Assembly: GCA_016789105.1 (NCBI GenBank) | Contig: JAEURN010000007.1 | Coordinates: 1 to 64,000, forward strand | DNA: 64,000 bases | Source of the DNA: Armatimonadota bacterium | GTDB lineage: Bacteria; Armatimonadota; Fimbriimonadia; Fimbriimonadales; Fimbriimonadaceae | Direction of reading: 5' to 3' | Shown: in pieces, positions 35,501 to 44,504 of the stretch | Numbering within the stretch: the stretch's first letter is position 1 | Layout: every line of letters begins with the position of its first letter | Notes under the pieces: model-generated | Databases searched by the model: none | Told to the model about the DNA's origin: nothing | The model's input: the letters and a program-made list of their open reading frames with translations, nothing else | Program-made: the position numbers and the translations under genes

Positions 35501-37327
35501 GAGCGCGTCATCGTCGGTGGGGCGAGCTTCCTGCCTGGCCTCGTTGTTAATGGCTTCACCGGCATCCCGACCGGGATCGACGGGCTGTTGTTCGGGATGG
35601 ATGCGCGCATCAGTCCGGATGATCCGAACTTGATCTCCACTGCCGCCCGTCCTTGGGTGAGCCAGCTCTATATGCTCAAGTCCCCGGCCCCCGCCCCGTT
35701 CAACTTTACGGGTGTCGTCCCGGCCAAGGCGATCCGGTGGCCGCAGGCCCGCGGGATCACCGACCTCGACGACTTCCGCGTCCGCATCTTGCAAGCCTCG
35801 CTCCTGGGCGAAACCCAGCTCTATGGGCTCGCGGCGGGCGAAGGCGGCATCGCAGTCACCACCGATGCCAACACGACCCTGTTCCGCCGGAGCGACTTCC
35901 TGATCGCCGACAACGGGCGCATCAGCCGGTTCGACCCGAGCGGCAACCCGCTGTTCTCGCTGGAAGGCACTTCGTACGGCGGAACCAACCAACCGGGGGT
36001 TGCCGAACGCACCCGCCGGATGTCGTCGCCCAACCGCGTCTATGCCGACGGGCAAAACGGGTATGTGTTTACCGACCCCGGCAATAACCTGGTGGCCCGA
36101 GTCGATTCCTCCGGGCGCGAGATCCGCAGCATCACGGGGATCAAATTCCACCAAGACGTGTTTGCTACCACGGATCCGGCCCACCCCGAGCTGAGCCCCC
36201 GCGGCCAGACCCAAAACGAGCCGAAGCTCCTGCGCAACCCGCAAGACGTCGCGTTTTGGACAAGCTATGTCACGGCTGCCGACGTGCAGCGCCTGTTCCC
36301 CAGTGAAGGCGCCTACCGGACCTACACCAACGAACGGTGGGACAACTGGCTGATTGCCGACGCTGGCAACAACCGCGTTATCCAACTGATCGACCGATAC
36401 ACGCTGGATTCTGCCGGCCGGGTGGCGGGCGTGGTTCGCTATCGTGACGTCAGCGACAACGAAGACGCCAACAACCTCACGCCGGCCCTCGGGATCCTCT
36501 GGTGGCATTCGCCCGAAGAGTTCTCGGGCAAACGGTACGCCTACAATTCGATCAGCCGGGCCACGGTGGACGTGGGCGGTTCCATCCGCACCGCGTATGC
36601 CATGGGATTCAACAACGTTCAGCCCAGCTTGCGCACGTTCGGGCTTGACACGAACCCGTCGGCCCGGGGCGACAACCCCACCGGCTATGGCGGGGCGGTC
36701 ATCTACGACGGTCCGAGCACCAAAGTCATTAACGAGATCGTTCTGCCGGCAACCCCGGCCAATGTCCTAATGGGCACAGCGGGGGCGAATTTTGCGTTCA
36801 ACCTCCCCGCCCGGGCCGCCCAGACGATCGCAGTAAGCGGGCTCACCTCGGTCACGGTCAAATACCGCGACTTCGGTTCAGGCCCCGTCCTCACCGCCAT
36901 GCTCTCCACCGACCGGGGTGTGTTCGAAGTCGTCGAAACAAGCCCCAACGTCTGGAGTGTCATCTGGCAGCTTCCCGTCGAGGTGTATGAGTTCATGCGC
37001 CGGCCGGTCGGGAATCCGCCCACCTACACGCCGGGCCAACTGGCCAGCAACCCCGAAGGGTTCCGGGCCATGCACGCCAAACGGCTCGATTCTGGAGATG
37101 TGCTGGTCGTCAACGGCTACAAAGGCACCTACAAAGGCGGCAGCTCCTTCGATGGCGAAGTCCTCGTCATCGATGGTTCCACCGGATTTACTGCCGACCC
37201 CCGAATCCCCAGCTACGACGTGAACCGGCAAAACCTCGGATTCAACGCCCTCAGCATCCTTTATGAGCTGCCGCCGGTACAAGGCATCCGCGGCCTCGCC
37301 CACCCTGTGTTCGCAGAACGACAATAA
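32564..37327 (+). CDS. giant secreted protein 1, NHL/propeller-like repeats
   Basis: A 1587-residue exported protein with a signal peptide cut after AQA (residue about 23). A flavodoxin-like or DUF4159-like segment (LRGFVDKGGLLWIDF, about 145-160) is near the N-terminus. DADPASDLDRDGNPDDGLAD (about 370-390) looks like a calcium-binding loop. Around residues 1200-1290 there is an NHL-type repeat (NPQDVAF ... LIADAGNNRVIQLID), and other blade-like units (GRISRFDPSGNP) precede it. The GTG start overlaps the stop of the PilX-like gene (GTGA). In canonical pilus operons this place is held by pilY1, whose C-terminal part is a calcium-dependent beta-propeller. Homology to PilY1 is not evident; function is inferred only. 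Confidence 0.72.
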   Translation: MKTSRSAILTAIAACVVATAQAQPVAYATQTTPIKAGVVLLRDQAGFVIPSSAPHIWGILDGDKTVKPPEWRFESGLGNGVLTTSAAARWGVPAAAGTPIDKTYAPYWEVDLRTASNQDVDNFDVLQVSMPAVAQLTSEEREKLRGFVDKGGLLWIDFTVNGSGVDGVNNFPAPITTRVAPAGPAGQIQLNPFHPLAIGPNPLSLGDIYAMSAGNLQVVLDPFSLGASPVAQILRGAELDSLRTEAVATSDNSAVIALSQVGNGYVLLTSRGVSRIINRDFTGGSNAALTAAPALRDVSYTAAAKLIMNALALRSRFASAAAGSRNSSSTAVTIGVPAIKSFAAPAFAGQKGTPVLANGRLIVSSGGTLYVYDADPASDLDRDGNPDDGLADPVGSSYDRVWSSANFGAISEPTYVEIPGAAIAEQIWVQSTDGRLLGFNLNQTTFTGVTPFAAIDPPTTGPSPQPEVFAPTFHEGILYVADAGAGATPQGRLWMVNPRMAADIAMGGGNVNEARNVDDDGNVLGNYAWGGDSSPNYHVPGASPSIAYIPIEDGSGGLDLVAYIGCKRTTGAFTSPVQLTSLFLGARGEVPRDVSRAATALNLQTRVAQQGVRVSVVTGARSPKGLTVRAYVNGQPFTAAQMATYFTGVVLQPSNGTIQLQIQPAQVGAFDWDGKDTPGNPNDDVSYRVDYMCDWTTTGAPINQMVRGNILVMDQNIPQLDLMAPPAVSASGNVGLIVASPDGGSYYNIEESGIGTMWVRSRFEFHGAITNLGALGSSVGYPPSLVDEDDLVRLVPPLNQAMSKIRPVGIAAAGDSFYVQVAATKSLGGFGIPTGAILSFKASPPDPEFTVNLGSGQNNTGLLLKQPDMARSGYAALPGLFSSIPSNVFSIEPIANSTRAKIRMSSLASGTRGSMNSCLASNLPVIVNRSGTTDTIYEPEAPADNGAFFKGFASGRWSPLNWYTVMNGYVGQVGPVVAGERVIVGGASFLPGLVVNGFTGIPTGIDGLLFGMDARISPDDPNLISTAARPWVSQLYMLKSPAPAPFNFTGVVPAKAIRWPQARGITDLDDFRVRILQASLLGETQLYGLAAGEGGIAVTTDANTTLFRRSDFLIADNGRISRFDPSGNPLFSLEGTSYGGTNQPGVAERTRRMSSPNRVYADGQNGYVFTDPGNNLVARVDSSGREIRSITGIKFHQDVFATTDPAHPELSPRGQTQNEPKLLRNPQDVAFWTSYVTAADVQRLFPSEGAYRTYTNERWDNWLIADAGNNRVIQLIDRYTLDSAGRVAGVVRYRDVSDNEDANNLTPALGILWWHSPEEFSGKRYAYNSISRATVDVGGSIRTAYAMGFNNVQPSLRTFGLDTNPSARGDNPTGYGGAVIYDGPSTKVINEIVLPATPANVLMGTAGANFAFNLPARAAQTIAVSGLTSVTVKYRDFGSGPVLTAMLSTDRGVFEVVETSPNVWSVIWQLPVEVYEFMRRPVGNPPTYTPGQLASNPEGFRAMHAKRLDSGDVLVVNGYKGTYKGGSSFDGEVLVIDGSTGFTADPRIPSYDVNRQNLGFNALSILYELPPVQGIRGLAHPVFAERQ

Positions 37328-37333
37328 CCCCCG

Positions 37334-40300
37334 ATGAAGGCCAACCCCATGCAAACCAACCGCAACAAAAACAAAGGCTGGCAAGCGATTGCGCTTGCCG
37401 CCCTCTTCGCGGTGACCGCCGCCACCGCATACGCCCAGGATTTCCGGACGTTTGGCGGCAGCAACGAGCGCGCAGGGAGGAGTACGCTCCAGGCAAGCAC
37501 CGCCGTACCCGAAACGACTTGGGGCAACGGTGGCCGAGGGTTCTTGCGGTGGTGGGATCCCATCTTCCAAGACGGCGCGCAGATCGACAACCCCGATCCA
37601 GCGGCCGGTGCCACCCTCGGGGCCTGGCTCGACCCGGCAACCGCTGGGGGCAACCTCATCTTGGCCGGCGCGTTTATCCAAAACGCCGCCGGAGCTACAC
37701 CCTATGTCTATTCCGTCACCTCGGCAACTGGCGGCAACGACGGCCCGAACCCGAGCATCGGCGCAACCGCGGCGTTCACTTGGAACTTCACGCTCACCCC
37801 AGGGAACGAGTACACGGTCGATGTCAACCTGCCCATCGGCCCGACGAACATCAACCCGCTCGGCGCACCAGATCTGCGGTTCACCCCGCACTACCAACTC
37901 TATTCCGTCACGGATGCCACCGGTACAAACTACTACTGGGCCGATATGCGCATCGATGCCGGCGGGTTTGCCAACCTTGGCAACAACCGGCACTTTATCG
38001 CCGATGCCGGCGGGGCCATCACCGTCACCGTTTACAACGTTTGCCGCCGGAACGATTTCGGCACGCTCGTTGATGGAACCGACCAGCCCGGCTTCGACAT
38101 CGTTTATGCCGATGCCGCCCAAGCGACCAACCAATCCCCCCAAGGCGTGGGATCCTACACCGCATCGCCGGTCGTGGGGCAATTGCTCCAGCCGCGGATT
38201 GATGCGCAGCCGACCGTTTTTGACCAACGGGTCGTGACGGCCCGCAACGAAGAGGTCTTCGTCGGCTCGCTCAACAAACAAACCCGGTTCGGGGTTATCA
38301 CCTCTTTCACCCACAACGGCGCAGTCGTCAATGTCGCCCAACCCCTGCGCCGGAACATGGTCTGGAGCTGGCCGGCCGTGCGGCCGTTTGACCTTGGCCA
38401 AGCGGAATCCGACCGCTATGCCGTGGAGCGCCAGAACTGGATCACCGGCGGCCCCAACGCCGCCTATCCGCGGAACCTCGTCTTCAGACAGGCCGACAAC
38501 TACAGCAGCGGCACGGTTGTGGGCGGGCTGTTCCTGCCTTCCAATGCGTTCAATTCCATCGGGCCTGACCACCTCCTGACCCCGGTCATTTCAACTGCGG
38601 CCACCTCATGGGTCGATTGGACGCCGGCGGCCAAACCAGGGAAGTACTTCGTCGAAGTCTTCCTCCCGAACAACGACACGCCCGGCGACCTTGGCACGCA
38701 AGTCACCTACCAAATCCGCCAGGGCCTCACCGTCCTGCAAACCATTGCGATTGACCAATCCGCCCAAAGCAACTGGGTGCGGTTGCCCAACCAACCCGCC
38801 GATGGGTACGACTCGACCGCTGGGCCGCTCACCATTCGCGTGCTGAACACCGGGACGGCGCAAGATGTGCTCGATGGCCGCCAGGTTTATGCCGATGCCG
38901 TCCGTTTGGTCGGGGACGCCGACCTGGGCATCACCGCAACCCCCGTGCAAACCGTCGGGACGGTCAACGCCCCCGGGCCGGTTGGGGCTGACGTCATCGT
39001 GGCCACTCGGGAAAACGGGACGGTCACGGCCATGGAAGCCCACGGCGACGAAGTCACCGGCACTCAGAACAACGTCCTTTGGACATGGCCGAGCGAAGAC
39101 CCGGCCACCGACCCCAACAACGCCAACACCGAGGATTACGGCATCGCCGAAACCCCCACCGGTTTCGGCATGAGTTCGCCGCTCGTCGCCAACATCGGCG
39201 GGACGGATCTGGTGTTCACCGGCTCCCAAAACGGCCGCGTCTATGCGCTCGAACTCGCCGGCCGGGGCGACGGGACGACCCGCCGCCGCTGGACATGGCC
39301 CGACGACTTTGACACCACCGCACCGACGACGCCGATGGGCACCACTAGCGTCGGAGCTATCAACGGTTCGGTCGCCCTGGCCAACGTGGGCGGCACTCCC
39401 GCCATCATCGTCCCCGGCTCTAATGGGCAAATCTATGCCCTAGATGCCGCCGGAAACGGAGGAACGCGCAAAACGACCGTCCTTTGGCAATTCGCCACAA
39501 CCGGTCTCACACCCATCAGCATGACCCCGGTCGTGGCCTTTGGCCGCGTGACCTTTGCCGCAGGCAACACGGTTTATTGCCTTGACGAAGCGACCGGTGC
39601 CCTGGTGTGGCAACGCAACGTCCGGCAAGACGGGATCACGCCTTTCGGCAACTTTGGCACGGCTTCCCCCGTCGCCGTGGAAGCGCCGATCGTGGCCGCC
39701 GACTCGCTCTACTTCGTGGACGATGGCGGGTACATCACCAGCCTCGACGCAGCAACCGGCACCGTGAACTGGCAAGAAGCATCCGTGGCCAGCGGTTCCA
39801 CCGCCAGCCTGCGGTTCGCCTACATGCGCACCTATGACCCGACAGGCTCGTTCATCCAAAACGCGGTTCCGACCGTCTTGGTGGCCAGCAACCAGGGCAC
39901 CTTGCTCGGCTTCTATGCCGACGGCTCGGTGAACATCAACGGCAACCGGGTCAACTGGGGCTACTTCGTGCAGAGCGAAGGCACCCAGAGCGCCAGCTTC
40001 GCCGTCGGCGGCTGGCCCAACGCGGCCGGGCTCCTGGCCAACCGGTGCCACCTGTACATCGGCGACGCCGACGGGATCCTCTATGCGTTTTCCAGCGAAG
40101 ACGACATCAACGGGGTCGGTCCCATCACTCCGGGCGTCCCGCCGGGCAGTCAATCGGCCAATCCGAACGACCCGAACCAGGCCGCCCTCAACGACCTGAT
40201 CGACCAGCCCAACGTCATCCTGCTTTCGCCCAACGACTACAACGACCTGGATAGCAAAGCCGTCGCCGGGACGTTGTCCGCGGCGGACATCGCCAACTAC

Positions 40301-43300
40301 AAAGCCAACGCCATCCAGCGCCGGTCATTTGAATTCGGCGAGACCCTGTACGTGATGATTGCGGACATCAATGCCACGACCGTCCCCGAAACCTCGGGTT
40401 ATGTCGTGCAGTACGACGTCACCGTCGGATCCAGCCGGACCGGTTCCCAAATTGCGCAAGTCCGCGATGTTGCGGGGGCGGCAACGCCACAAGATGGCGG
40501 CGTGGCCTACTTCCGGTACGTTGTTTTGCCGACCGGCACGCGCGGCGTCGCCCCTGGCACCGCCCAACTGGAAGTCTCGGCTCGGATCAACCGGGGCGGC
40601 GGGGCTGTCCGCGGCACCCCGGTCGACCTCTCGACCTCAGTCAACACACCAACTGGCGGGGACTTTGAACTCCCCAACCCGCTCGGGATCGATCTGGTCA
40701 ACCAAGGCGGCACGTTCAACCAAGCCGGGGTGACCACGAACCCCGCCGACGTGCTCGTCAAAGGGAACCTCCCCGCGGGCTATACCGGGGCGGCGGCCAC
40801 GCCGTTCAACAAGTGGACCAACGGCTTTGTTAACCCCGGGCCGGCCGCCGGAACTCCGGGCACTTGGTTCAGCACCGCCGTCGGCGGGACTGACCCGGTC
40901 GCGCATAACTCCAGCGGGCTTTCGCTCATGCGAGTCTACGACCGCACTATCCTCCAACTGGTCAACGGTCACTCGCAAGGCCTGACCAACGTGAGAGTGC
41001 AAGCCAACGACCTAGCCTGGCAACCGGCCAGCGTGGGAGTGCCCGTGACCGCCGCCGATGCGGGGATCTACAATCCGATCGCCTACGCCGGGTTCGAAGA
41101 CCTCCCCAACTCCTATCCCAACGTCAGCCTTGACTACCCGGATATGCGGCGCAGTTCGCTCGCCATCACCAAGTCGGCTGGAGGCAACACCGAAAACCCG
41201 CTCTTCGGCGGCGTCTCGCTCAACGCCTCGCTCATTACCCCCGCTGACCTGACGACCTATGCCACCGTTGCCGGCTACGAAGCTGGGCTCGTGACAAGGA
41301 CTTTGCAGCCGACCGTGTTCTCCATGCGGCTCAATGTCCCGCAATACCAGCCCGCGACGCCGAACAGCCCAACAAGGCCGAGTGGCTACGTGGCCGAAAA
41401 CGTCATCTATGTCGATAAAGGCCAGGCCGGATTCGACACCGAAGACGCGGCCCGGCGGTTCACGCTCGGTGCCAACATCTCGGTGGATGAGCACGTGACA
41501 TCCGACACCAAAACGGTGGATCTCGGATCAATCCCGGCGGGCGGCGGGCACTATAACCTGGCCGGAAACGCGGATCAGCCGATCAACGGCGCGTTCGCCC
41601 CGTTCAACGCCATCTTCAACTCGGGCCAAAACCCGCAGTTCCAACAAGTCACCGCCTTCAACGAAGGCAACGTCAACCTCCTCAATGTCCGGGTTTCCAA
41701 ACGGCTCGAAGTGCTCAACGGAATCATCCCGACAGAGCGGCCGTTGGAACTCTATGCCAGCGGAGAACATGAGCTCGGATGGCTCGATGCCACGATGGGC
41801 CTGTTCAGCGATCTCGACCCGCTGCTCAGCCCGACCTTCCGCACTGGGCTTGACCCCAATGGGAATGTGTTCCTGCAAAAACCGCGGCCTGGCGATCCCG
41901 CCCCGTCACGGCTCAGCACGAACCCGCGCCGGAGGCAGAACAGTAACCTGCTTGTGAACTCGGGCACGTTGATCGCCAATCAGGCGGCATTCCCGCCGGG
42001 CGACCCGTATGTCGGTGTCGCCGCCCCGATCGGCACTCCGGTCGGCACCTATGTCCGCGACATCTTCGTCTTCGAAGATTCGGTGCCCGGATCCGTCTTG
42101 GGTGCCCGGTTCCCATCCTTGGGCTATGTGCCGGTTGGCGGACAATTCGTGCCGGAGGCTTACACCAACCCGGGCATCACGCTCAAGTTCAACATCCGCG
42201 AAACACGCCTGACAACCCGGCCAACGGCGAAAACATCCGGCGTTTTTGACAACGTCGGGGTCGGCGATGCCGGGTTTGAATGGTCCAGCCGCCAGCCGAC
42301 CGTTTCGCGCGGTGCCGACGGCCAACTGTACTTCGCCTTCAGCTCGAACCGCGAAGACGTGGCCGGGGCTGCCCCCAGTCCCAGGCCGAGGTTGAGCACC
42401 GATGGGCGGCTTCAGCCGATTTGGCGGATCTACTTCGGCAGCATGGCCAACCAAGCGGGCATCACCGCCAACACGTCGTTCAGCCCCATCGGCGATTTGC
42501 ACGACAACCAGCCAACTGCCAACAAGTGGATGGACTACCAAGGCATGCTCCCGAATGGCATCGAGTGGAACAACTGGTTTGCCCTTGGTGCCGGTGAAAG
42601 CCTCTTGGCGCCCGGGACACCATCCTCGGCTTCGTTCAGCTATCCCACCTTCCCGACCGCCGGATTCGTCGACCCGCTCGACACTCCAACTGCCGGGATC
42701 GGACGGGTGCACCGGCCCAACCGGTACATGGCCTTTGTTGGTGAAACAACAAAGGTCGACCGGACGGGAACCCGTGTGCCGTTGAGCCAAGTCATGGTCG
42801 CGGATCTGCAATTCCAAGCTGCTGGTGTCACCCGCAACGGGTCGGGCGCGCTCAACGGGATCTTCCCGATTGCGCAAGACCCCACCTCCAAAAAAGGCAA
42901 GCCGAGCATCGTCCAACAAGGGGCGAATGCGGCAGTGTTCTATCCGGCGCAAAGCTCCGGCCGCAGCGAACTCTACACGGCGACCTTTGATGGTGCGGCG
43001 TGGGGGAATGTGCGTGCGCTCGGGCTCGGTGCCGTGTTCGAAGACCTTTCCGGAGTCTCTGCCAACCTCAGGCTGATCAACTCGGGCGTCTTTGCGGGAA
43101 TTGGGTTCATCGACACCTTTTTCACCGGGCATGTCCGCGGACGCCAGAATTCCGAGGCCTTCTACGGCAAACTCGAAACGGACGACAACGGTATGCCGCT
43201 TGCCGATCCGCGTTGGATCACCTTCCAAAACCGGCTCGACCGGCTGGACTACGACCCGGCTACCGGCGTCTTCTGGACCCCGGGTGTGCACTTCGACATG

Positions 43301-44308
43301 AGCCCTGCGAACGTCGATGCCTTCCAACTCCTGATCCTCAACCCGGTCACAGGCCTGCTGGAACCCCTCATCAACAACAACCCGCTCGTTCCGGCCGATA
43401 TGCGCTCCCGCTTGATCGACCGGGAAGCCCGGGAGATGGTGTTCGAATCGCCTCGCGGCGGCAAGGTCTATGTGGATGCCCTTCGAGGTTCGATCCGGCT
43501 GAGCGGGGTGGCGACGAGCCGCAACACGCAGATCTTCGCCCGGTATTCGCCGAAGTTTGTGCGAGTCAGCGGGGCATCGACCGCCTTCCGCATCGGAACC
43601 GGCGAGATCGCCCAGGCCAACGTGAGCTCGGGTATGAACTACCGGGGCGTGTCCTCCGCGCTGGATGACCGGTACCTCGGGGTGTTCATCGACGCCACCC
43701 AACCGTGGCGGAACCTGACCGAAGACCTCAACTTCTGGTACACGGCGATCGGCGCGCCCATCGGCACAACTGCCGTCCAGCAAGACCGGTACTTCCTGGC
43801 CTTCAACCGGACCTCCAACGATGGGGCGACGGCGGCGCGGCCGGCGATGAGCACCCTGCGGTTCGGGCTTTACCTCCCGACCCCAGTGGCGATCAACCCG
43901 AATACGCTTCAGCCCTATGCCCTCAACGTCACGGGGCTCGCGACAAACCGGATCCAGGTGGATCCGACTAGCGGGAAGGTGTTCCTCGGCATGGCAGAAG
44001 AAGGTCGGACGATCCGGATCCGGTACACCGGAATCGACATCAACGGCAACCTGCTCCCCAATATCCAGGTAGAGGGCACCGTCGGACTCATCGTCGAAGA
44101 AGGCGAGTCGCTCGTCCCGATCGAACAGGTCGGCCAAGAAGGGGACTTCACCTTTGGGCTCGACCGGCTGGCCCCGAACAATTCGGACAACCGGTTGCGA
44201 CGGCCGCCGTTGCTCTGGATGGTCTGGAGCAGTACGCGGACTGGAGCCCAAGACGTCTATATGCAGACGCTCGCGCCCAAAACCGCTCCCCGGCTCCGGC
44301 GCCCCTAA
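37334..44308 (+). CDS. giant secreted protein 2, golvesin-like and PQQ-propeller domains
   Basis: A 2324-residue exported protein, the largest in the window, with a signal peptide ending AYA-Q (about residue 35). Two regions (about 80-260 and 430-530, the second with PGKYFVEVFLPN ... VYADAVRL) look like golvesin C-terminal-type beta-sandwich domains. Between about 550 and 930 there are PQQ-like propeller blades (GQIYALDAAGNG, VYCLDEATGALVW, YITSLDAATGTVNW, ILYAFSSED). The last 1300 residues are beta-rich and unrecognised. It follows giant protein 1 by 6 nt and precedes a strong terminator. ATG 37349 is an alternative start. Likely outside the cell or attached to the pilus tip. Confidence 0.72.
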   Translation: MKANPMQTNRNKNKGWQAIALAALFAVTAATAYAQDFRTFGGSNERAGRSTLQASTAVPETTWGNGGRGFLRWWDPIFQDGAQIDNPDPAAGATLGAWLDPATAGGNLILAGAFIQNAAGATPYVYSVTSATGGNDGPNPSIGATAAFTWNFTLTPGNEYTVDVNLPIGPTNINPLGAPDLRFTPHYQLYSVTDATGTNYYWADMRIDAGGFANLGNNRHFIADAGGAITVTVYNVCRRNDFGTLVDGTDQPGFDIVYADAAQATNQSPQGVGSYTASPVVGQLLQPRIDAQPTVFDQRVVTARNEEVFVGSLNKQTRFGVITSFTHNGAVVNVAQPLRRNMVWSWPAVRPFDLGQAESDRYAVERQNWITGGPNAAYPRNLVFRQADNYSSGTVVGGLFLPSNAFNSIGPDHLLTPVISTAATSWVDWTPAAKPGKYFVEVFLPNNDTPGDLGTQVTYQIRQGLTVLQTIAIDQSAQSNWVRLPNQPADGYDSTAGPLTIRVLNTGTAQDVLDGRQVYADAVRLVGDADLGITATPVQTVGTVNAPGPVGADVIVATRENGTVTAMEAHGDEVTGTQNNVLWTWPSEDPATDPNNANTEDYGIAETPTGFGMSSPLVANIGGTDLVFTGSQNGRVYALELAGRGDGTTRRRWTWPDDFDTTAPTTPMGTTSVGAINGSVALANVGGTPAIIVPGSNGQIYALDAAGNGGTRKTTVLWQFATTGLTPISMTPVVAFGRVTFAAGNTVYCLDEATGALVWQRNVRQDGITPFGNFGTASPVAVEAPIVAADSLYFVDDGGYITSLDAATGTVNWQEASVASGSTASLRFAYMRTYDPTGSFIQNAVPTVLVASNQGTLLGFYADGSVNINGNRVNWGYFVQSEGTQSASFAVGGWPNAAGLLANRCHLYIGDADGILYAFSSEDDINGVGPITPGVPPGSQSANPNDPNQAALNDLIDQPNVILLSPNDYNDLDSKAVAGTLSAADIANYKANAIQRRSFEFGETLYVMIADINATTVPETSGYVVQYDVTVGSSRTGSQIAQVRDVAGAATPQDGGVAYFRYVVLPTGTRGVAPGTAQLEVSARINRGGGAVRGTPVDLSTSVNTPTGGDFELPNPLGIDLVNQGGTFNQAGVTTNPADVLVKGNLPAGYTGAAATPFNKWTNGFVNPGPAAGTPGTWFSTAVGGTDPVAHNSSGLSLMRVYDRTILQLVNGHSQGLTNVRVQANDLAWQPASVGVPVTAADAGIYNPIAYAGFEDLPNSYPNVSLDYPDMRRSSLAITKSAGGNTENPLFGGVSLNASLITPADLTTYATVAGYEAGLVTRTLQPTVFSMRLNVPQYQPATPNSPTRPSGYVAENVIYVDKGQAGFDTEDAARRFTLGANISVDEHVTSDTKTVDLGSIPAGGGHYNLAGNADQPINGAFAPFNAIFNSGQNPQFQQVTAFNEGNVNLLNVRVSKRLEVLNGIIPTERPLELYASGEHELGWLDATMGLFSDLDPLLSPTFRTGLDPNGNVFLQKPRPGDPAPSRLSTNPRRRQNSNLLVNSGTLIANQAAFPPGDPYVGVAAPIGTPVGTYVRDIFVFEDSVPGSVLGARFPSLGYVPVGGQFVPEAYTNPGITLKFNIRETRLTTRPTAKTSGVFDNVGVGDAGFEWSSRQPTVSRGADGQLYFAFSSNREDVAGAAPSPRPRLSTDGRLQPIWRIYFGSMANQAGITANTSFSPIGDLHDNQPTANKWMDYQGMLPNGIEWNNWFALGAGESLLAPGTPSSASFSYPTFPTAGFVDPLDTPTAGIGRVHRPNRYMAFVGETTKVDRTGTRVPLSQVMVADLQFQAAGVTRNGSGALNGIFPIAQDPTSKKGKPSIVQQGANAAVFYPAQSSGRSELYTATFDGAAWGNVRALGLGAVFEDLSGVSANLRLINSGVFAGIGFIDTFFTGHVRGRQNSEAFYGKLETDDNGMPLADPRWITFQNRLDRLDYDPATGVFWTPGVHFDMSPANVDAFQLLILNPVTGLLEPLINNNPLVPADMRSRLIDREAREMVFESPRGGKVYVDALRGSIRLSGVATSRNTQIFARYSPKFVRVSGASTAFRIGTGEIAQANVSSGMNYRGVSSALDDRYLGVFIDATQPWRNLTEDLNFWYTAIGAPIGTTAVQQDRYFLAFNRTSNDGATAARPAMSTLRFGLYLPTPVAINPNTLQPYALNVTGLATNRIQVDPTSGKVFLGMAEEGRTIRIRYTGIDINGNLLPNIQVEGTVGLIVEEGESLVPIEQVGQEGDFTFGLDRLAPNNSDNRLRRPPLLWMVWSSTRTGAQDVYMQTLAPKTAPRLRRP

Positions 44309-44332
44309 ACAGGAGCGCGCCCGCCCCGGCCA

Positions 44333-44370
44333 CGGCCCCCCGGTTCCAAACCGGGGGGCCGGGTTTTTTC
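44333..44370 (+). terminator. rho-independent terminator after giant protein 2
   Basis: CGGCCCCCCGGTT (44333-44345) pairs perfectly with AACCGGGGGGCCG (44349-44361) and is followed by GGTTTTTTC. Confidence 0.93.
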
Positions 44371-44440
44371 TCTGTGCTGGACTGTAACCCAAAGGGGTGC
44401 CAAAGTCGTCTGGTTTTTAGGCGGGAACCGGGTTTGCCGG

Positions 44441-44473
44441 TTGACTCGCCGGGCGGCATGATGCTAACATCAT
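44441..44473 (+). promoter_or_regulatory. pilM promoter with overlapping operator-like repeat
   Basis: TTGACT (44441-44446) and TAACAT (44465-44470), spaced 18 nt, make the clearest sigma70-type promoter in the window. An inverted repeat ATGATG (44458-44463) CTAA CATCAT (44468-44473) covers the -10 box and could bind a regulator. The start site would be near 44477, 28 nt before pilM. Confidence 0.5.
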
Positions 44474-44504
44474 CAAGCCACCAGGGCACAGCGGGAAATC
44501 CGTT

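Noticed and set aside
32564-37327. Giant protein 1 as a true PilY1 homologue
   Set aside because: Position and propeller-like units agree, but the PilY1 C-terminal signature and von Willebrand A domain are not visible, so only analogy is claimed.
34895-44392. Long open frames antisense to the giant genes (for example 41906-44392, 36878-38572, 34895-36508)
   Set aside because: They mirror the GC-rich codon pattern of the plus-strand genes, lack recognisable domains and ribosome sites, and oppose clearly coding frames with signal peptides.
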